DNA of 46,896 bases, from contig NZ_VNJI01000060.1 of assembly GCF_007786445.1 (NCBI RefSeq), positions 1 through 46,896 on the forward strand, given 5' to 3'. Source of the DNA: Paenibacillus cremeus (GTDB lineage: Bacteria; Bacillota; Bacilli; Paenibacillales; NBRC-103111). The position numbers and the translations under genes were made by a program. How positions within the stretch are numbered: the stretch's first letter is position 1; each line of letters starts with the position of its first letter. This document shows, one piece after another, positions 32,076-41,235 of this stretch. Under the pieces are notes generated by a model. That model was not told the DNA's origin and did not search any database. It worked only from the letters and a program-made list of their open reading frames with translations.

Positions 32076-33293
32076 ATGCTCTTCTCATGGAAGACAAATC
32101 TGTATGTAATGTGGATTGGATCTTTCTTTATCAGTGTATCCTATTCGGTTTCCATTCCTTTTCTGCCGATTTTTTTACACGAGGATTTAGGAATAACGGA
32201 GCACTTGGATATTTGGTCTGGCGCGGTGTTTGCCATCAGCTTTTTGGCTAGCGCTTGTATTGGCCCCTACTGGGGAGCGCTCGCGGACAAATATGGCCGG
32301 AAGGCTATGATGATACGCTCCGGGGTCAGCTTTACGATTCTTTACTTTCTCACATACTTCGTACACAACCCATACGAGCTGTTGGCCTTAAGATTTCTGA
32401 ACGGCTTGTTTGCCGGATACATCCCTTCCGCCGTGGCTTTAACGGCCACCAACACGCCTGAGAAGCATATTGGATATGCGCTTGGCGTCATGTCCACCGC
32501 TACCGCCGCGGGAGGGATCGTCGGCCCGTTAATCGGAGGGTTCCTAAGTCACTTGTTCGGAAGCCGCAACACGTTTTTAATTGCAAGCGGTTTAACTTTG
32601 GTTTCTTTGCTGATAGCCGTAATTTGGGTAAAAGAAACGAAGTTCAATAAAGCTGCCGAGCGGTCTAAAGTTTGGGATAACATTAAAGAAGCCCTCTCAA
32701 ACCGTCAGCTTTTTATCGTGCTTCTGCTTACGATGGCTACGACGATCTCCGTAATGGTGCTTGAACCACTGCTAACCATTTATGTATTGCAGCTAGGTAT
32801 GGACAAAAATTCAGCCTCGCTAAGTTCAGGAATTATCTTCTCTGCCGTAGGGATCGCCACGCTCATCGCCGCTCCCCAATGGGGAAAAGCCGGCAATCGT
32901 GTGGGTTATGGCAAGATATTATTTGTCGGCCTTCTCGGCGGAGGGATCGGAAATTTGCTTCAGCTCCTCTTCTCTAATATTTATTTGTTCGGATCGCTAA
33001 GATTTGTTTATGGCTTGTTTTTTGCCGCAGTTTATCCTGCTTTAAATTCTTTAATCGTAAAATCAACCGATCCAGGCTTCCGAGGGCGCGCATTCAGCTT
33101 AAACCAGTCAGCCATGCAAATCGGCACCCTGATCGGCCCCACTCTGGGCGGGTTCCTGTCCAGCATGCTTTCCATACCTGCCGTATTTTTGATTAATGGC
33201 GTGGGGATGCTTTTGATCGCTTTTGTTATCCGTGTCCACGATTTTGGAAACCAGCCCGTCGCACACAGAAAACCACCTATGCACGATTTCTAA
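32076..33293 (+). CDS. MFS efflux transporter, DHA1-type
   Basis: I start it at the ATG at 32076 (MLFSWKTN), which follows GGGAG and leads straight into helix 1; upstream in-frame ATGs lack a binding site. The 405-residue protein has 12 helices. Motif A is GALADKYGRKAMM after helix 2, and the helix 5 motif C-like sequence is GVMSTATAAGGIVGPLIGGFL. These features mark a 12-helix drug:proton antiporter similar to the multidrug and tetracycline efflux families of Bacilli. Its last 17 bases overlap the convergent membrane-protein gene. A CRE-like palindrome lies upstream. Confidence 0.9.
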   Translation: MLFSWKTNLYVMWIGSFFISVSYSVSIPFLPIFLHEDLGITEHLDIWSGAVFAISFLASACIGPYWGALADKYGRKAMMIRSGVSFTILYFLTYFVHNPYELLALRFLNGLFAGYIPSAVALTATNTPEKHIGYALGVMSTATAAGGIVGPLIGGFLSHLFGSRNTFLIASGLTLVSLLIAVIWVKETKFNKAAERSKVWDNIKEALSNRQLFIVLLLTMATTISVMVLEPLLTIYVLQLGMDKNSASLSSGIIFSAVGIATLIAAPQWGKAGNRVGYGKILFVGLLGGGIGNLLQLLFSNIYLFGSLRFVYGLFFAAVYPALNSLIVKSTDPGFRGRAFSLNQSAMQIGTLIGPTLGGFLSSMLSIPAVFLINGVGMLLIAFVIRVHDFGNQPVAHRKPPMHDF

Positions 33294-33777
33294 TGTAATG
33301 AGAGATACGTCGGTAAAAAAGAATCGTCATACTTAAAGTAAGCCAATAAATTGGGAATGAAAAAAGCATAGAGTATCCATTCTTATATGTAATCATTTTA
33401 AATACAACTGACATCCTTTCGAATCCGATCGCAATTACAGACCAAACGATGACATAGATTACGACGCTTTTGGCTTTACTCTTAAACACGTCATAAAAAT
33501 AAATAAAAAAATAGGCAAACGGAGCATATAAAAAATAAGAGACGAGGTCAAACACATCATAATGAGGCGAATCGTTCACATCATAAAAGTCAAACAATCC
33601 TCCTCCAACCGTAAAATCCCAAAACTTCGCCACTGTGAAACCCCACAAAAAAAGCAGAAAGGTCACTTCTGCGTTAAATTTTCTCGGTAGAAAGTACGAG
33701 AGTGTATATGTACAAATTATCCCGATGGTAATAAACCACTCATTGATATCAAAATTTTCATATGGTGTCAGACTCAT
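33277..33777 (-). CDS. Small multi-helix membrane protein, CBO0543-like
   Basis: The ATG at 33777 overlaps the stop of the upstream gene (ATGA), indicating translational coupling; the GTG at 33789 is less likely. The 166-residue product has four or five helices rich in Phe, Tyr and Trp. Between them is a loop reading GGGLFDFYDVNDSPHYDVFD. The features FLYAPFAYFFIYFYD and YKNGYSMLFSFPIYWL resemble the CBO0543 family of uncharacterised Firmicute membrane proteins. It forms a pair with the next gene, perhaps a two-part membrane unit. Function unknown. Confidence 0.72.
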   Translation of the reverse strand: MSLTPYENFDINEWFITIGIICTYTLSYFLPRKFNAEVTFLLFLWGFTVAKFWDFTVGGGLFDFYDVNDSPHYDVFDLVSYFLYAPFAYFFIYFYDVFKSKAKSVVIYVIVWSVIAIGFERMSVVFKMITYKNGYSMLFSFPIYWLTLSMTILFYRRISHYIRNRA

Positions 33778-34256
33778 TGAGAACCCCACACTTTATCCTG
33801 TTCAAACGTATGACGATACCAAGCTCGCGACATGATTGCCAAAACCATTAAGATCAGGTAACAAATCGACGAGTAGACCAAATACCAATTTACATATGTA
33901 ATAATTTTAAAATGAACAAGTAACGCTTCAAGCAAAAGGAGAAATAGGACATGTCCCGAGCTAACGTATACTATACTAAATGGCGATCTGCAGATATTCA
34001 GCATGCGGAGAACAAATAAGATTTCAAAGGGAATGGTCACACTACGATATAATAAAAAGGCCAGATATTCGGGAAGCTTTTGAGAGATTACGATTAGCTT
34101 CATATCCTCTGCCACGATCCATGTAGCATCAATGATGATGTTGAGGAGGACCAAAAACAAGAAAACGTCCTCTATCTTTCGGGGTTTTGCGGGAATCGTC
34201 AAATACAATGTCAAAACAAGCACAGTTATGACTGAAACCATCGTTAGTCCAACCAA
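33774..34256 (-). CDS. Small multi-helix membrane protein coupled to the next gene
   Basis: This 160-residue protein starts at TTG (34256), with only a weak GAGG upstream; an ATG at 34241 is an alternative. It has five predicted helices. It shares style with its partner downstream: a charged loop after helix 1 (PAKPRKIEDVFLF), a middle IVAEDMKLIVISQKLPEYLAFLL broken by a helix, and aromatic-rich YVNWYLVYSSICYL. It may belong to the same CBO0543-like group. Its stop overlaps the start of the second gene. No function can be assigned. Confidence 0.62.
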   Translation of the reverse strand: MVGLTMVSVITVLVLTLYLTIPAKPRKIEDVFLFLVLLNIIIDATWIVAEDMKLIVISQKLPEYLAFLLYRSVTIPFEILFVLRMLNICRSPFSIVYVSSGHVLFLLLLEALLVHFKIITYVNWYLVYSSICYLILMVLAIMSRAWYRHTFEQDKVWGSQ

Positions 34257-34375
34257 CTTTAGCGAGCCTCGTTTCTTTATGAAGGTTCTGTCCCATACAC
34301 TTCACATTCTCACCGTTATCCCGGGTTTTATTCACCTACAGAACCGTTCTCCGTTAGCCGTCAGGAATGTAATGC

Positions 34376-34510
34376 CTATATTTTTGCAACATATTGGTCA
34401 TGAAGCCGCAGTCCACGATCATCCTGCCGCCCCTTTTCTTTCCGCAATAGTTCCTTTCTCGCTTCAATCCACTGATCTCTAGAACAGACTGTGTGTTTTT
34501 CCTTAATAAT
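34376..34510 (-). pseudogene. N-terminal relic of a DUF899 (COG4312) gene, in a 458-base gap
   Basis: Between 34257 and 34714 there is no intact gene. On the minus strand, a preserved GGGAGG (34511-34518 region) is followed by a frame reading KHTVCSRDQWIEARKELLRK. This matches the start of DUF899 thioredoxin-like proteins (SREEW...ARK.LL.KEK). The frame then drifts and stops after about 45 codons, where intact members run to over 200 residues. The start codon is also lost; ATT occupies its place. The rest of the gap holds only the bidirectional terminator at 34607-34649. Confidence 0.65.
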
Positions 34511-34606
34511 ACCTCCCTGACCACATTTTACTATTATCAGTTCATTCTACCCGATATTGGAATGCACTATGCTGCCCGTTAGAAGCGATGGTCGTTGAAC
34601 GCTGAT

Positions 34607-34649
34607 CAATAACAAATACCCGCTCCTAATGAGCGGGTATTTGTTATTG
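34607..34649. terminator. Bidirectional terminator hairpin
   Basis: CAATAACAAATACCCGCTC pairs perfectly with its complement around a 5-nt loop, a 19-bp stem. The A/T-rich outer stem supplies T tracts on both strands. It stands after the chemoreceptor gene (stop at 34715). Confidence 0.8.
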
Positions 34650-34714
34650 TAGAGGCCTGCCCAATTGCAGTGAGAAGAAAGTAGCTTTCATCGGTGAAAA
34701 TGTCGCACGACGCT

Positions 34715-36739
34715 TCAAATTTTGAATTTTTCCATCGCTTCTTGCAAATATTCAGCCATTCTGGATAGTGCGGTAGCTGAAGCCAAAATTTCTTCCATAG
34801 ACGCTAATTGTTCTTCAGCTGCTGCAGATACATTTTGCGTCTCCGCTGACGAACTAACCGCAATTTCAGACATCCCATTTACGGAAACTACAATCTTATC
34901 CGTTCCATGTGAAAGGTGTTTGGTTGCATCCGTAACCTCATTAACCATATTGGAGACGTATTTTACGGACAGTAAAATCTCCCCAAACATGATTCCTGCC
35001 TGATGAATGGCAGACACCCCTTCCCTTACTTCACTTGTTACACTTGTCATGGAAAGATATGCGTTATAAGAGTCCTTTTGAATCGTTTCAATAATGCCAG
35101 TTATTTTTTTGGCCGATAGTGCCGATTGTTCAGCTAGCTTCTTTATTTCGCCCGCCACCACCGCAAAGCCTCTTCCATGCTCGCCTGCCCTGGCAGCCTC
35201 GATGCTCGCATTAAGTGAGAGGAGATTGGTTTGTCCTGCGATTTCTGTGATGACTTGCACAATTTGCCCTATAGTCTCGGAATGTTTATTTAAGCCGTTA
35301 ATGACTTGCTCTAGTGTCCCCATAGTTTGGAAGATTTGCTCCATTTGCTGTATGGATCCCTCAATCGCATGATTTCCTTCCGTCGCCTTGTCTGAAACAT
35401 CTTTCGCCTTCAAGGAGACTTCACCTGAGGTAACGGCAATTTCATTTAATTTCTCAGACATTTCTTTGATGACGACCGAGGTATCCTGCACACTGGCAAG
35501 GAATTGTTCAGACCCTTCGGCCACCTGCTGCGAGGAAGCAGCGATATGTTCGGTCGCTTGTGAGGTTTGCTCCGCGCCTGCCGTTAATTGCTCAGAAGAT
35601 GAAGCAACCTGTAAAGTACTTTCCGACACCTGGATAATCATGTTTCTAACGTTTGAGGCCATTTGATTAAAGCTTTCGGCCAGAAGTCCAAATTCAGCCT
35701 TATCACGGATATGAACTTGAACAGTTAGATCGCCCTCCGCCATACGGTTTGACGCTTCTACAAGCTTGGTGATCGGTTCTGTCCCATAAATCGAGAAAAT
35801 AAATCCACAAACAGCCGAAACCATAACTGTAATAGCCAAAATCAGGATTCCACGGTCAGCGACACTTTTAATTGGCGCCATCACATGATCATAAGAAATT
35901 GCATATCCGATGATCCAGCCGGTTGTACTATTATGTAAAGTTGTCACGATATCCTTGCGTCCGTTAAAGGTTATAATTTCGGTTCCCTCTTTACCGGAAA
36001 GCGATTTCATTATGAAATCCTCACTGCTTATATCCTTCATGTTCATAGACTGATCGGGATGTGCGATGATTTTACCGGTGTGATCGACAATGAATGCATA
36101 GGCATTGTCATCCGATAAATTTTTTACATAGTCACTCAATTTGCTCAAGTCTACGCTTCCAGCAACAATCGCATTCCATGCTTGCGTTTTAGGATCCACT
36201 ACTGGTGCAGCGATTGCAATAATCGGTTTATTCGTAGATTTTGCAATCAATACGTCGGAATAGGAGATTTTCATCGTTTTGCGAAGAACTTGATAATAGT
36301 CCCTGTCCGCAAAAGAAATTAGACCACTAGAATCGCTTTTTACCAACTGCTGTCCAGACACATCTGCAATAAAGGGACTTAATTCCGGATGATCCTCTGC
36401 AATTTTCGTCAACATCGGCTTGATTTCACTCTGCAAATTATGGCTTTTATAATTCGCAATAGCGGGCTCGACGGCTAATGTTTCTAAAATGGTGATGTCT
36501 CTGGTAATTAGTTTATCCACTTCCGAGTTGATATTCTTCGCTAAATTTTCATTTTGTCTGAATTCTTGGTCCAATGAATTGCTTTGCGAGGTTGTTAAAA
36601 AATAAATGGAGAATACCAGCAAGGGGACTGCACTAAATAAAACCATGATAATAATAAGCTTGTTTCGGATAGAGAATAAAGTGTTTTTGAGCCGATGCGA
36701 GTTCTTGAAGCGCAGTGTTGGAATCCGTGACGTTAACAT
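34715..36739 (-). CDS. Methyl-accepting chemotaxis protein with dCache sensor
   Basis: This 674-residue chemoreceptor has a first helix at about 27-48, then an extracellular double-Cache sensor (about 50-300; conserved YDHV-containing end near helix 2, ADRDYYQVLRKTMKISYS). The second helix is at about 303-325, with a HAMP linker to ~375. The cytoplasmic signalling domain has the hairpin tip EIAGQTNLLSLNASIEAARAG and methylation helices on each side. It would bind small ligands outside and signal through CheA/CheW. It is a single gene, with AGGAGG eight or nine bases from the ATG. Ligand unknown; many dCache sensors bind amino acids or organic acids. Confidence 0.95.
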   Translation of the reverse strand: MLTSRIPTLRFKNSHRLKNTLFSIRNKLIIIMVLFSAVPLLVFSIYFLTTSQSNSLDQEFRQNENLAKNINSEVDKLITRDITILETLAVEPAIANYKSHNLQSEIKPMLTKIAEDHPELSPFIADVSGQQLVKSDSSGLISFADRDYYQVLRKTMKISYSDVLIAKSTNKPIIAIAAPVVDPKTQAWNAIVAGSVDLSKLSDYVKNLSDDNAYAFIVDHTGKIIAHPDQSMNMKDISSEDFIMKSLSGKEGTEIITFNGRKDIVTTLHNSTTGWIIGYAISYDHVMAPIKSVADRGILILAITVMVSAVCGFIFSIYGTEPITKLVEASNRMAEGDLTVQVHIRDKAEFGLLAESFNQMASNVRNMIIQVSESTLQVASSSEQLTAGAEQTSQATEHIAASSQQVAEGSEQFLASVQDTSVVIKEMSEKLNEIAVTSGEVSLKAKDVSDKATEGNHAIEGSIQQMEQIFQTMGTLEQVINGLNKHSETIGQIVQVITEIAGQTNLLSLNASIEAARAGEHGRGFAVVAGEIKKLAEQSALSAKKITGIIETIQKDSYNAYLSMTSVTSEVREGVSAIHQAGIMFGEILLSVKYVSNMVNEVTDATKHLSHGTDKIVVSVNGMSEIAVSSSAETQNVSAAAEEQLASMEEILASATALSRMAEYLQEAMEKFKI

Positions 36740-36884
36740 TTTGAAATTTCCTCCTGATGTTCTAGGTATAATGAACTATTATGACGAGACTATTGTACCA
36801 CATACGTATTGTGCGTAATAAATAAAAATCTCTTAATCTAACCAAAGACCTTCCTGGAAACCTCTAGAGCCGATAGAAATTTAA

Positions 36885-36923
36885 AAGCCACCGCCCTCAC
36901 GGTAATCGTGAAGGTGGCGGCTT
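36885..36923 (-). terminator. Intrinsic terminator of the MFS gene
   Basis: A 17-bp GC-rich stem (AAGCCACCGCC arm, with G-T pairs, 5-nt loop) is followed on the minus strand by TTTT and A/T-rich sequence. It starts about 12 bases after the MFS stop at 36935. Confidence 0.75.
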
Positions 36924-36934
36924 CTTTTTACTAC

Positions 36935-38173
36935 TTAGATGATTTCTTTTCTCTTATATAAATACACGTATAAAATAAGTCCGGTTATTGCGCATAATGC
37001 TGCACATAATCCAATGAAGCCGTAGCCGGCTTGAAGTCCACGTAGCAGGCTTGTGGGCGAATTTACACCAACCAGGTGTTTGACAAGCTCAATGACTCCT
37101 CCGATGAGATAATTGCCGATCACACTGCCTAATCCCATCAACGTTACAGTGAATGTGATAGCCATATCAGTGCCCTTCGGGTATCTCTTCGCGATAAATG
37201 CCATCACTGTCGGATAAATCATCGCAATGCCTATACCAGATGCAGCAAACAGGAACGCGACACGTTCACCACCTAATATTGCAGCAAATGTACATAATGC
37301 CGAAAAACCTGAGAAGATAATGAGAGATAATACAAAGCCTATCCGGTCTGTTATCGGTCCAAGCAATAGCCGGGCCAACGCGAAGCATAAGAAGAAGATG
37401 GATAACATCTCGGAAGCATTAACGGTATTCCAGCTATAAGCTTTCTCCAGAAAGTTAACGAGCCAGCCGCCAACTGCCAATTCAGATACAACACCAAATG
37501 TAAGCACCAGCACCATTAGGCATAATACACGGTCTTTCAGCAAAGCCTTTAATGGAATACGGTCTTTGTGTGAGGTGACATCTCCCGGAAACGTACTGAA
37601 CAAAGCCATCACAATCGGGATGACGGACAACAGCAGCATCACCAGATACATGCCGCGCCAATCCAGCGTGTGGCCAGCAATCGTCAACTTCATCAGACCA
37701 GTTGCAATTAGCGGAGCGGCTGTTGAGCTTAAGCCGTAGAAGCCATGCGTCATATTCATCATCATTCCCGTGTTTTTCACGAAAATCCGAGCGCTTAGAA
37801 TGGCCAGGCCAATCTCCAGCATCCCGTTACCGATATACATCAAGAAATACGAAGTCGAGAACATTGGGTAATAATGGGAGAAGAACATTAGGATGCCGGA
37901 TACAGCCATTGAGGCAAATGCCGCTATGGTTACCCATTTGATCCCCCATACTTTGGCCAAATAAGCTGTAAAGGAACAGGCTATCAAGTAACCCAGAGCG
38001 TTTAAGGATAACAAAGTACCAAGTTGGGATTCACTCAGCATAAAATCGAATTGAATGCGTGGTATTGCCGGTCCTTTAATATTTTCCGAGAACCCGAAGA
38101 TGACGAATCCAATAAATATAGTTGCCAGCTGCTTGGTGTAAATTTTGTTGAACTTGCCTATACTTTTTTCCAC
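36935..38173 (-). CDS. MFS transporter, FucP/TsgA-like
   Basis: This 412-residue, 12-helix transporter starts at GTG (38173), ten bases after AGGAG. It opens QLATIFIGFVIFGFSENIKGPAIPRIQ, has LGTLLSLNALGYLI at helix 2, and a helix 5 region reading GFYGLSSTAAPLIATGL. These are typical of the FHS-type (fucose/galactose/glucose:H+ symporter) and related TsgA branch. It is just upstream, in map order, of lspA and nagA, all on the minus strand, but 157 bases separate it from lspA. Uptake of an amino sugar or other sugar is possible; the substrate is unproven. Confidence 0.87.
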   Translation of the reverse strand: MEKSIGKFNKIYTKQLATIFIGFVIFGFSENIKGPAIPRIQFDFMLSESQLGTLLSLNALGYLIACSFTAYLAKVWGIKWVTIAAFASMAVSGILMFFSHYYPMFSTSYFLMYIGNGMLEIGLAILSARIFVKNTGMMMNMTHGFYGLSSTAAPLIATGLMKLTIAGHTLDWRGMYLVMLLLSVIPIVMALFSTFPGDVTSHKDRIPLKALLKDRVLCLMVLVLTFGVVSELAVGGWLVNFLEKAYSWNTVNASEMLSIFFLCFALARLLLGPITDRIGFVLSLIIFSGFSALCTFAAILGGERVAFLFAASGIGIAMIYPTVMAFIAKRYPKGTDMAITFTVTLMGLGSVIGNYLIGGVIELVKHLVGVNSPTSLLRGLQAGYGFIGLCAALCAITGLILYVYLYKRKEII

Positions 38174-38329
38174 TCTTTGTGTACTCCTAGCTTACGTTAG
38201 TGAAATGGGTTAGCTATTTTATGTATAAGATGCTGTGAAGCATAAATGATCTCCTATTATAATGACCAACAACAGTGATCCCCTAATATTTCCAGTATAT
38301 ATGTAAACCCCTTGTTTTAATATCGGAAA

Positions 38330-38791
38330 TTATGTAGAGCATCGTTTATAGCTCTGGCTCTTCAAGTACTCAATCACAAAACTAATAACCAAAAGTAATA
38401 CGCCAACCTCAATGGCATGGTCCGCCATATTAAGTACGCCTTTACCGGAACGCGAAACTAAAAAGTCCGTGACCCGTCCAAAAAACAACCGATCAATCCC
38501 ATTCCCAACGGCTCCACCTACTAAGAAAGCGAAGCCACTTTCTCTCATCTTCCCCTTTAACTTATCTGTTTTACGATAGTAAATTATACCCGCCACAAAC
38601 AAAAAGGCCACGATTCCAAAAAGTCGGCCATAGCCTTGCAATAAGCCGCCAGCCATACCACTATTCTCAATATGAGTGAGTTGCATTCCCCACAAGGTGA
38701 AGGTTTCATCGATCATTACGTTTTTGCGGATTAAAATTTTACATAGTTGATCGACAAATACGACTAGAACCGCAATCACATAAAACATCAT
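38330..38791 (-). CDS. lspA: Lipoprotein signal peptidase (signal peptidase II)
   Basis: This 153-residue protein with four membrane helices should cleave prolipoproteins before the lipidated Cys. The catalytic aspartates are D109 (GNGIDRLFFGRVTDFL) and D124 (LNMADHAIEVG), and the conserved Asp near the start is D14. The motif after helix 1 is altered: family members usually have N.GAAF., and here it reads ENSGMAGGLL. Usual LspA genes sit beside ileS or rluD; this one follows nagA, so it may be an accessory copy. GGGAGTGAGG precedes its tandem ATGs. Confidence 0.88.
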   Translation of the reverse strand: MMFYVIAVLVVFVDQLCKILIRKNVMIDETFTLWGMQLTHIENSGMAGGLLQGYGRLFGIVAFLFVAGIIYYRKTDKLKGKMRESGFAFLVGGAVGNGIDRLFFGRVTDFLVSRSGKGVLNMADHAIEVGVLLLVISFVIEYLKSQSYKRCST

Positions 38792-38895
38792 GACCTCACT
38801 CCCTTTCTCATGCTGATCTCGAAAGACCCTTTATTGATTCATTCAAGACAGTTACTAAAGAAGCCGCGGACTGCGACTCCTGTAAATGTAGAGCG

Positions 38896-40038
38896 TTAGG
38901 AACTTTGATTCCCCTTAATCATAGTCCATATGACGTTGAACTGATCATCCAACAAAACAAGATCCGCATCCAAGCCTGCGGCGATTCTGCCTCTAGCCTC
39001 TAAGCCAAGTATATGCGCGGGGGTTGTTGAAGCCATTTGAACGGCATCTGCTAAAGAAATCCCGTATTCGATCGTTAGACGGAGTGCTTCATTCATTGTA
39101 ACCGTACTGGATGCTAACGTACCATCCTCTAATCTTGCCACGCCATCGGTCACTTTCACATGATGTCCGCCGAACATATAGCTTCCGTCACCTAAACCCA
39201 TAGCCTGCAGGGCATCAGTGATCAATACGATCCCATCCGGCCCTTTCAAACGATGCATCAGTCGAATGATCGCAGGATGCAAATGAATGCCATCTACAAT
39301 CGCTTGCAGGCTCACATGGGCTTCTTCAAAAGCAGCTACCACAAGTCCAGGATCCCGATGATGAATCGGACGCATCCCATTGAAGCAATGTGTCACATGG
39401 CTTGCTCCGGCTGCGAAAGCCTGCTTAGCCTCGTCGTAGGTCGCATCTGAGTGAGCTACGGAGACGATCACTCCCTGTTTTTTCAGAAAAGAGATCAACT
39501 CCATAGCACCAGGTAATTCAGGGGCAATGGTAACCATTCGAATAAGTCCATTTGCCTCTTCGAAAATTTCTTGGATTTCCTTTACGTCCGGATGACGTAA
39601 AAACTTTTCATTTTGCATTCCTTTCCGCGCTTTATTAAGATAAGGACCCTCTAGATGAATCCCAGCAATTCGCGCTCCCGCCTCATGTCCAATAACACGC
39701 TTAACACTACGAATCATGGCCAAAAGATCTTCTATGGTAGAGCTGACTGAGGTTACCAAAAATGAAGTGCAGCCCGTAGCAGCACAAGCTTGTGAAACCT
39801 GCTGGATGCTTTCTTCTGTACCGTCCATCATATCGAACCCGTTCGCTCCATGGATATGTACATCAATCATGCCTGGAATTAACAAGTGTCCGTTCCCGTT
39901 CACAAGTTCATCATTGCCTGCCGGCAAGGAAGATGGGCCCGTTTCGACTTTTTCAATCTTGCCCTTACTTATCCATACCGTCGCTGGCAGCACCTGGTTG
40001 TCCCAATTAACAATCTTAACGTTGTGCACAATTTTCAT
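38896..40038 (-). CDS. nagA: N-acetylglucosamine-6-phosphate deacetylase
   Basis: This 380-residue amidohydrolase removes the acetyl group from N-acetylglucosamine-6-phosphate, feeding amino-sugar catabolism and cell-wall recycling. Metal and catalytic residues are visible: H61-I-H63 (DVHIHGANG), E130 (GIHLEGPYL), H196 (VAHSDAT), H217 (VTHCFNGM) and D275 (LITDAL). The ATG follows GAGAGGGACC. A nagB deaminase is not in the window; in many Bacilli nagA-nagB-nagR form one operon, so this gene is isolated. Its neighbours are an atypical SDR upstream (123 bases) and lspA downstream. Confidence 0.95.
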   Translation of the reverse strand: MKIVHNVKIVNWDNQVLPATVWISKGKIEKVETGPSSLPAGNDELVNGNGHLLIPGMIDVHIHGANGFDMMDGTEESIQQVSQACAATGCTSFLVTSVSSTIEDLLAMIRSVKRVIGHEAGARIAGIHLEGPYLNKARKGMQNEKFLRHPDVKEIQEIFEEANGLIRMVTIAPELPGAMELISFLKKQGVIVSVAHSDATYDEAKQAFAAGASHVTHCFNGMRPIHHRDPGLVVAAFEEAHVSLQAIVDGIHLHPAIIRLMHRLKGPDGIVLITDALQAMGLGDGSYMFGGHHVKVTDGVARLEDGTLASSTVTMNEALRLTIEYGISLADAVQMASTTPAHILGLEARGRIAAGLDADLVLLDDQFNVIWTMIKGNQSS

Positions 40039-40161
40039 AAAAAGGTCCCTCTCTTGACAGAAATTAGTTCTGCCTTAAACTAAAAAATGTTAAACGACGG
40101 ATTACTCCATCTCATAGGGGCTCCTCCGTATTTATGCAAAAATTGAATTATATCTTGCATT

Positions 40162-40932
40162 TTAATAATAAACGGCATTGCCTGTGCCTCCGGTGACAGA
40201 AATGACATCCCCAGTAATAGGTAGGGACAAAGGTGACGCCAGGAAGGCAACTACATTCGCGATATCTTCCGCTTTCACTAAGCGGCCAATAGCATTCATT
40301 TTTGCTGCTTTATGTAAATCTTCTTCACTTGGGAAACGGAATCTGGTTGTTTCTGTTTCCGTTATACTTGGATAAACGGCATTTACGGTAATTCCATGCT
40401 TTCCCAACTCCATGGATGCTGACTTTGTTAAGTGAACCACGGATACGTTACGTGCTCCCGCACTAATACTGCCTGCATTTCTGGCGGCCATCCCGCTTAC
40501 ATTTATAATACGCCCCCATTGTTTGTTGATCATATAGGGGGAAACCGCGCGTATACATCTAAAATAGCCCATAAACTTTTCTTCAAAATCGTTTAAAATC
40601 AGTTCATCTTTCACATGAAAAAAGTCCTCGGGATCTCCCCCACTGACCCGTGCCCCATTATTTACCAGGATATCTATCCCCCCCATTGCATTTGCTGCTT
40701 TTTCTACAAGATGCAAAATAGATGCAGGATCACCCAGGTCGGCCGTTATCGGGTAAATATTTCTCCCAGTCTCCTTACTTAATTCCATCGCTGCTTCTTT
40801 TAAAGTCACTTCATTTCTCGAACATATTGTACAGTCGACACCTTCTAATGCCAATTGCCGGGCAATGGCCTTACCAATCCCCCGGCTTCCTCCAGTAATA
40901 AGGGCTTTTTTTCCAGACAACTGTAAGTCCAA
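40162..40932 (-). CDS. Atypical SDR lacking the catalytic Tyr and Lys
   Basis: This 256-residue SDR-fold protein starts at TTG (40932), eight bases after GGGAGG. The cofactor motif ITGGSRGIG (12-20) and a variant NNGA (91-94) are intact, as is S146 (NVSG). Where classical SDRs have YxxxK, this protein has A158 and N162 (SAGARNVSVVHLTK). Subfamilies with a G-A-x-x-N type motif exist and their chemistry is unclear. The rest, including the T-E-T motif after the fifth strand and a final SVTGGTGNAVYY, is SDR-like. It probably still binds NAD(P), but normal hydride transfer needing Tyr/Lys is doubtful. It precedes nagA on the same strand. Confidence 0.9.
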   Translation of the reverse strand: MDLQLSGKKALITGGSRGIGKAIARQLALEGVDCTICSRNEVTLKEAAMELSKETGRNIYPITADLGDPASILHLVEKAANAMGGIDILVNNGARVSGGDPEDFFHVKDELILNDFEEKFMGYFRCIRAVSPYMINKQWGRIINVSGMAARNAGSISAGARNVSVVHLTKSASMELGKHGITVNAVYPSITETETTRFRFPSEEDLHKAAKMNAIGRLVKAEDIANVVAFLASPLSLPITGDVISVTGGTGNAVYY

Positions 40933-41235
40933 ACAATAAACCTCCCTTTTTTATAAAACAACATATTTCAATCTATACCTAAAAATATCTTCAACAAAGA
41001 AAGGTGTTTTTCCTTTAACTTTCAAACACTTCAAACTAAGTTCTACTAACCATCTCTGAGTCGCACAATGCACAATTGGGAACTAGTTTCCCTCCTTTTG
41101 ATACTGATACTAAAATATATGCAAAAAACGACCCCATAATCTCTGGGATCGTTTGAGTGAAATCTCCGGCCGAAAGCGACCCCAAGTTGCTCTTATCTTA
41201 AATAGGCGGCGCTTCATTGCTCTGCCTATTTCGTG
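40933..41235. other. Gene-free interval
   Basis: Apart from the terminator at 41123-41154, I see no gene, repeat or regulatory structure here. The left part (next to the SDR start) is A/T-rich and should hold that gene's promoter, but no clean -35/-10 pair is evident. Confidence 0.5.
41123..41154 (-). terminator. Intrinsic terminator of the vWA-PP2C-kinase operon
   Basis: AACGA(t)CCC / GGGTCGTT stem with a one-base bulge is followed on the minus strand by six T residues. It is about 80 bases after the last gene of the operon. Confidence 0.7.
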
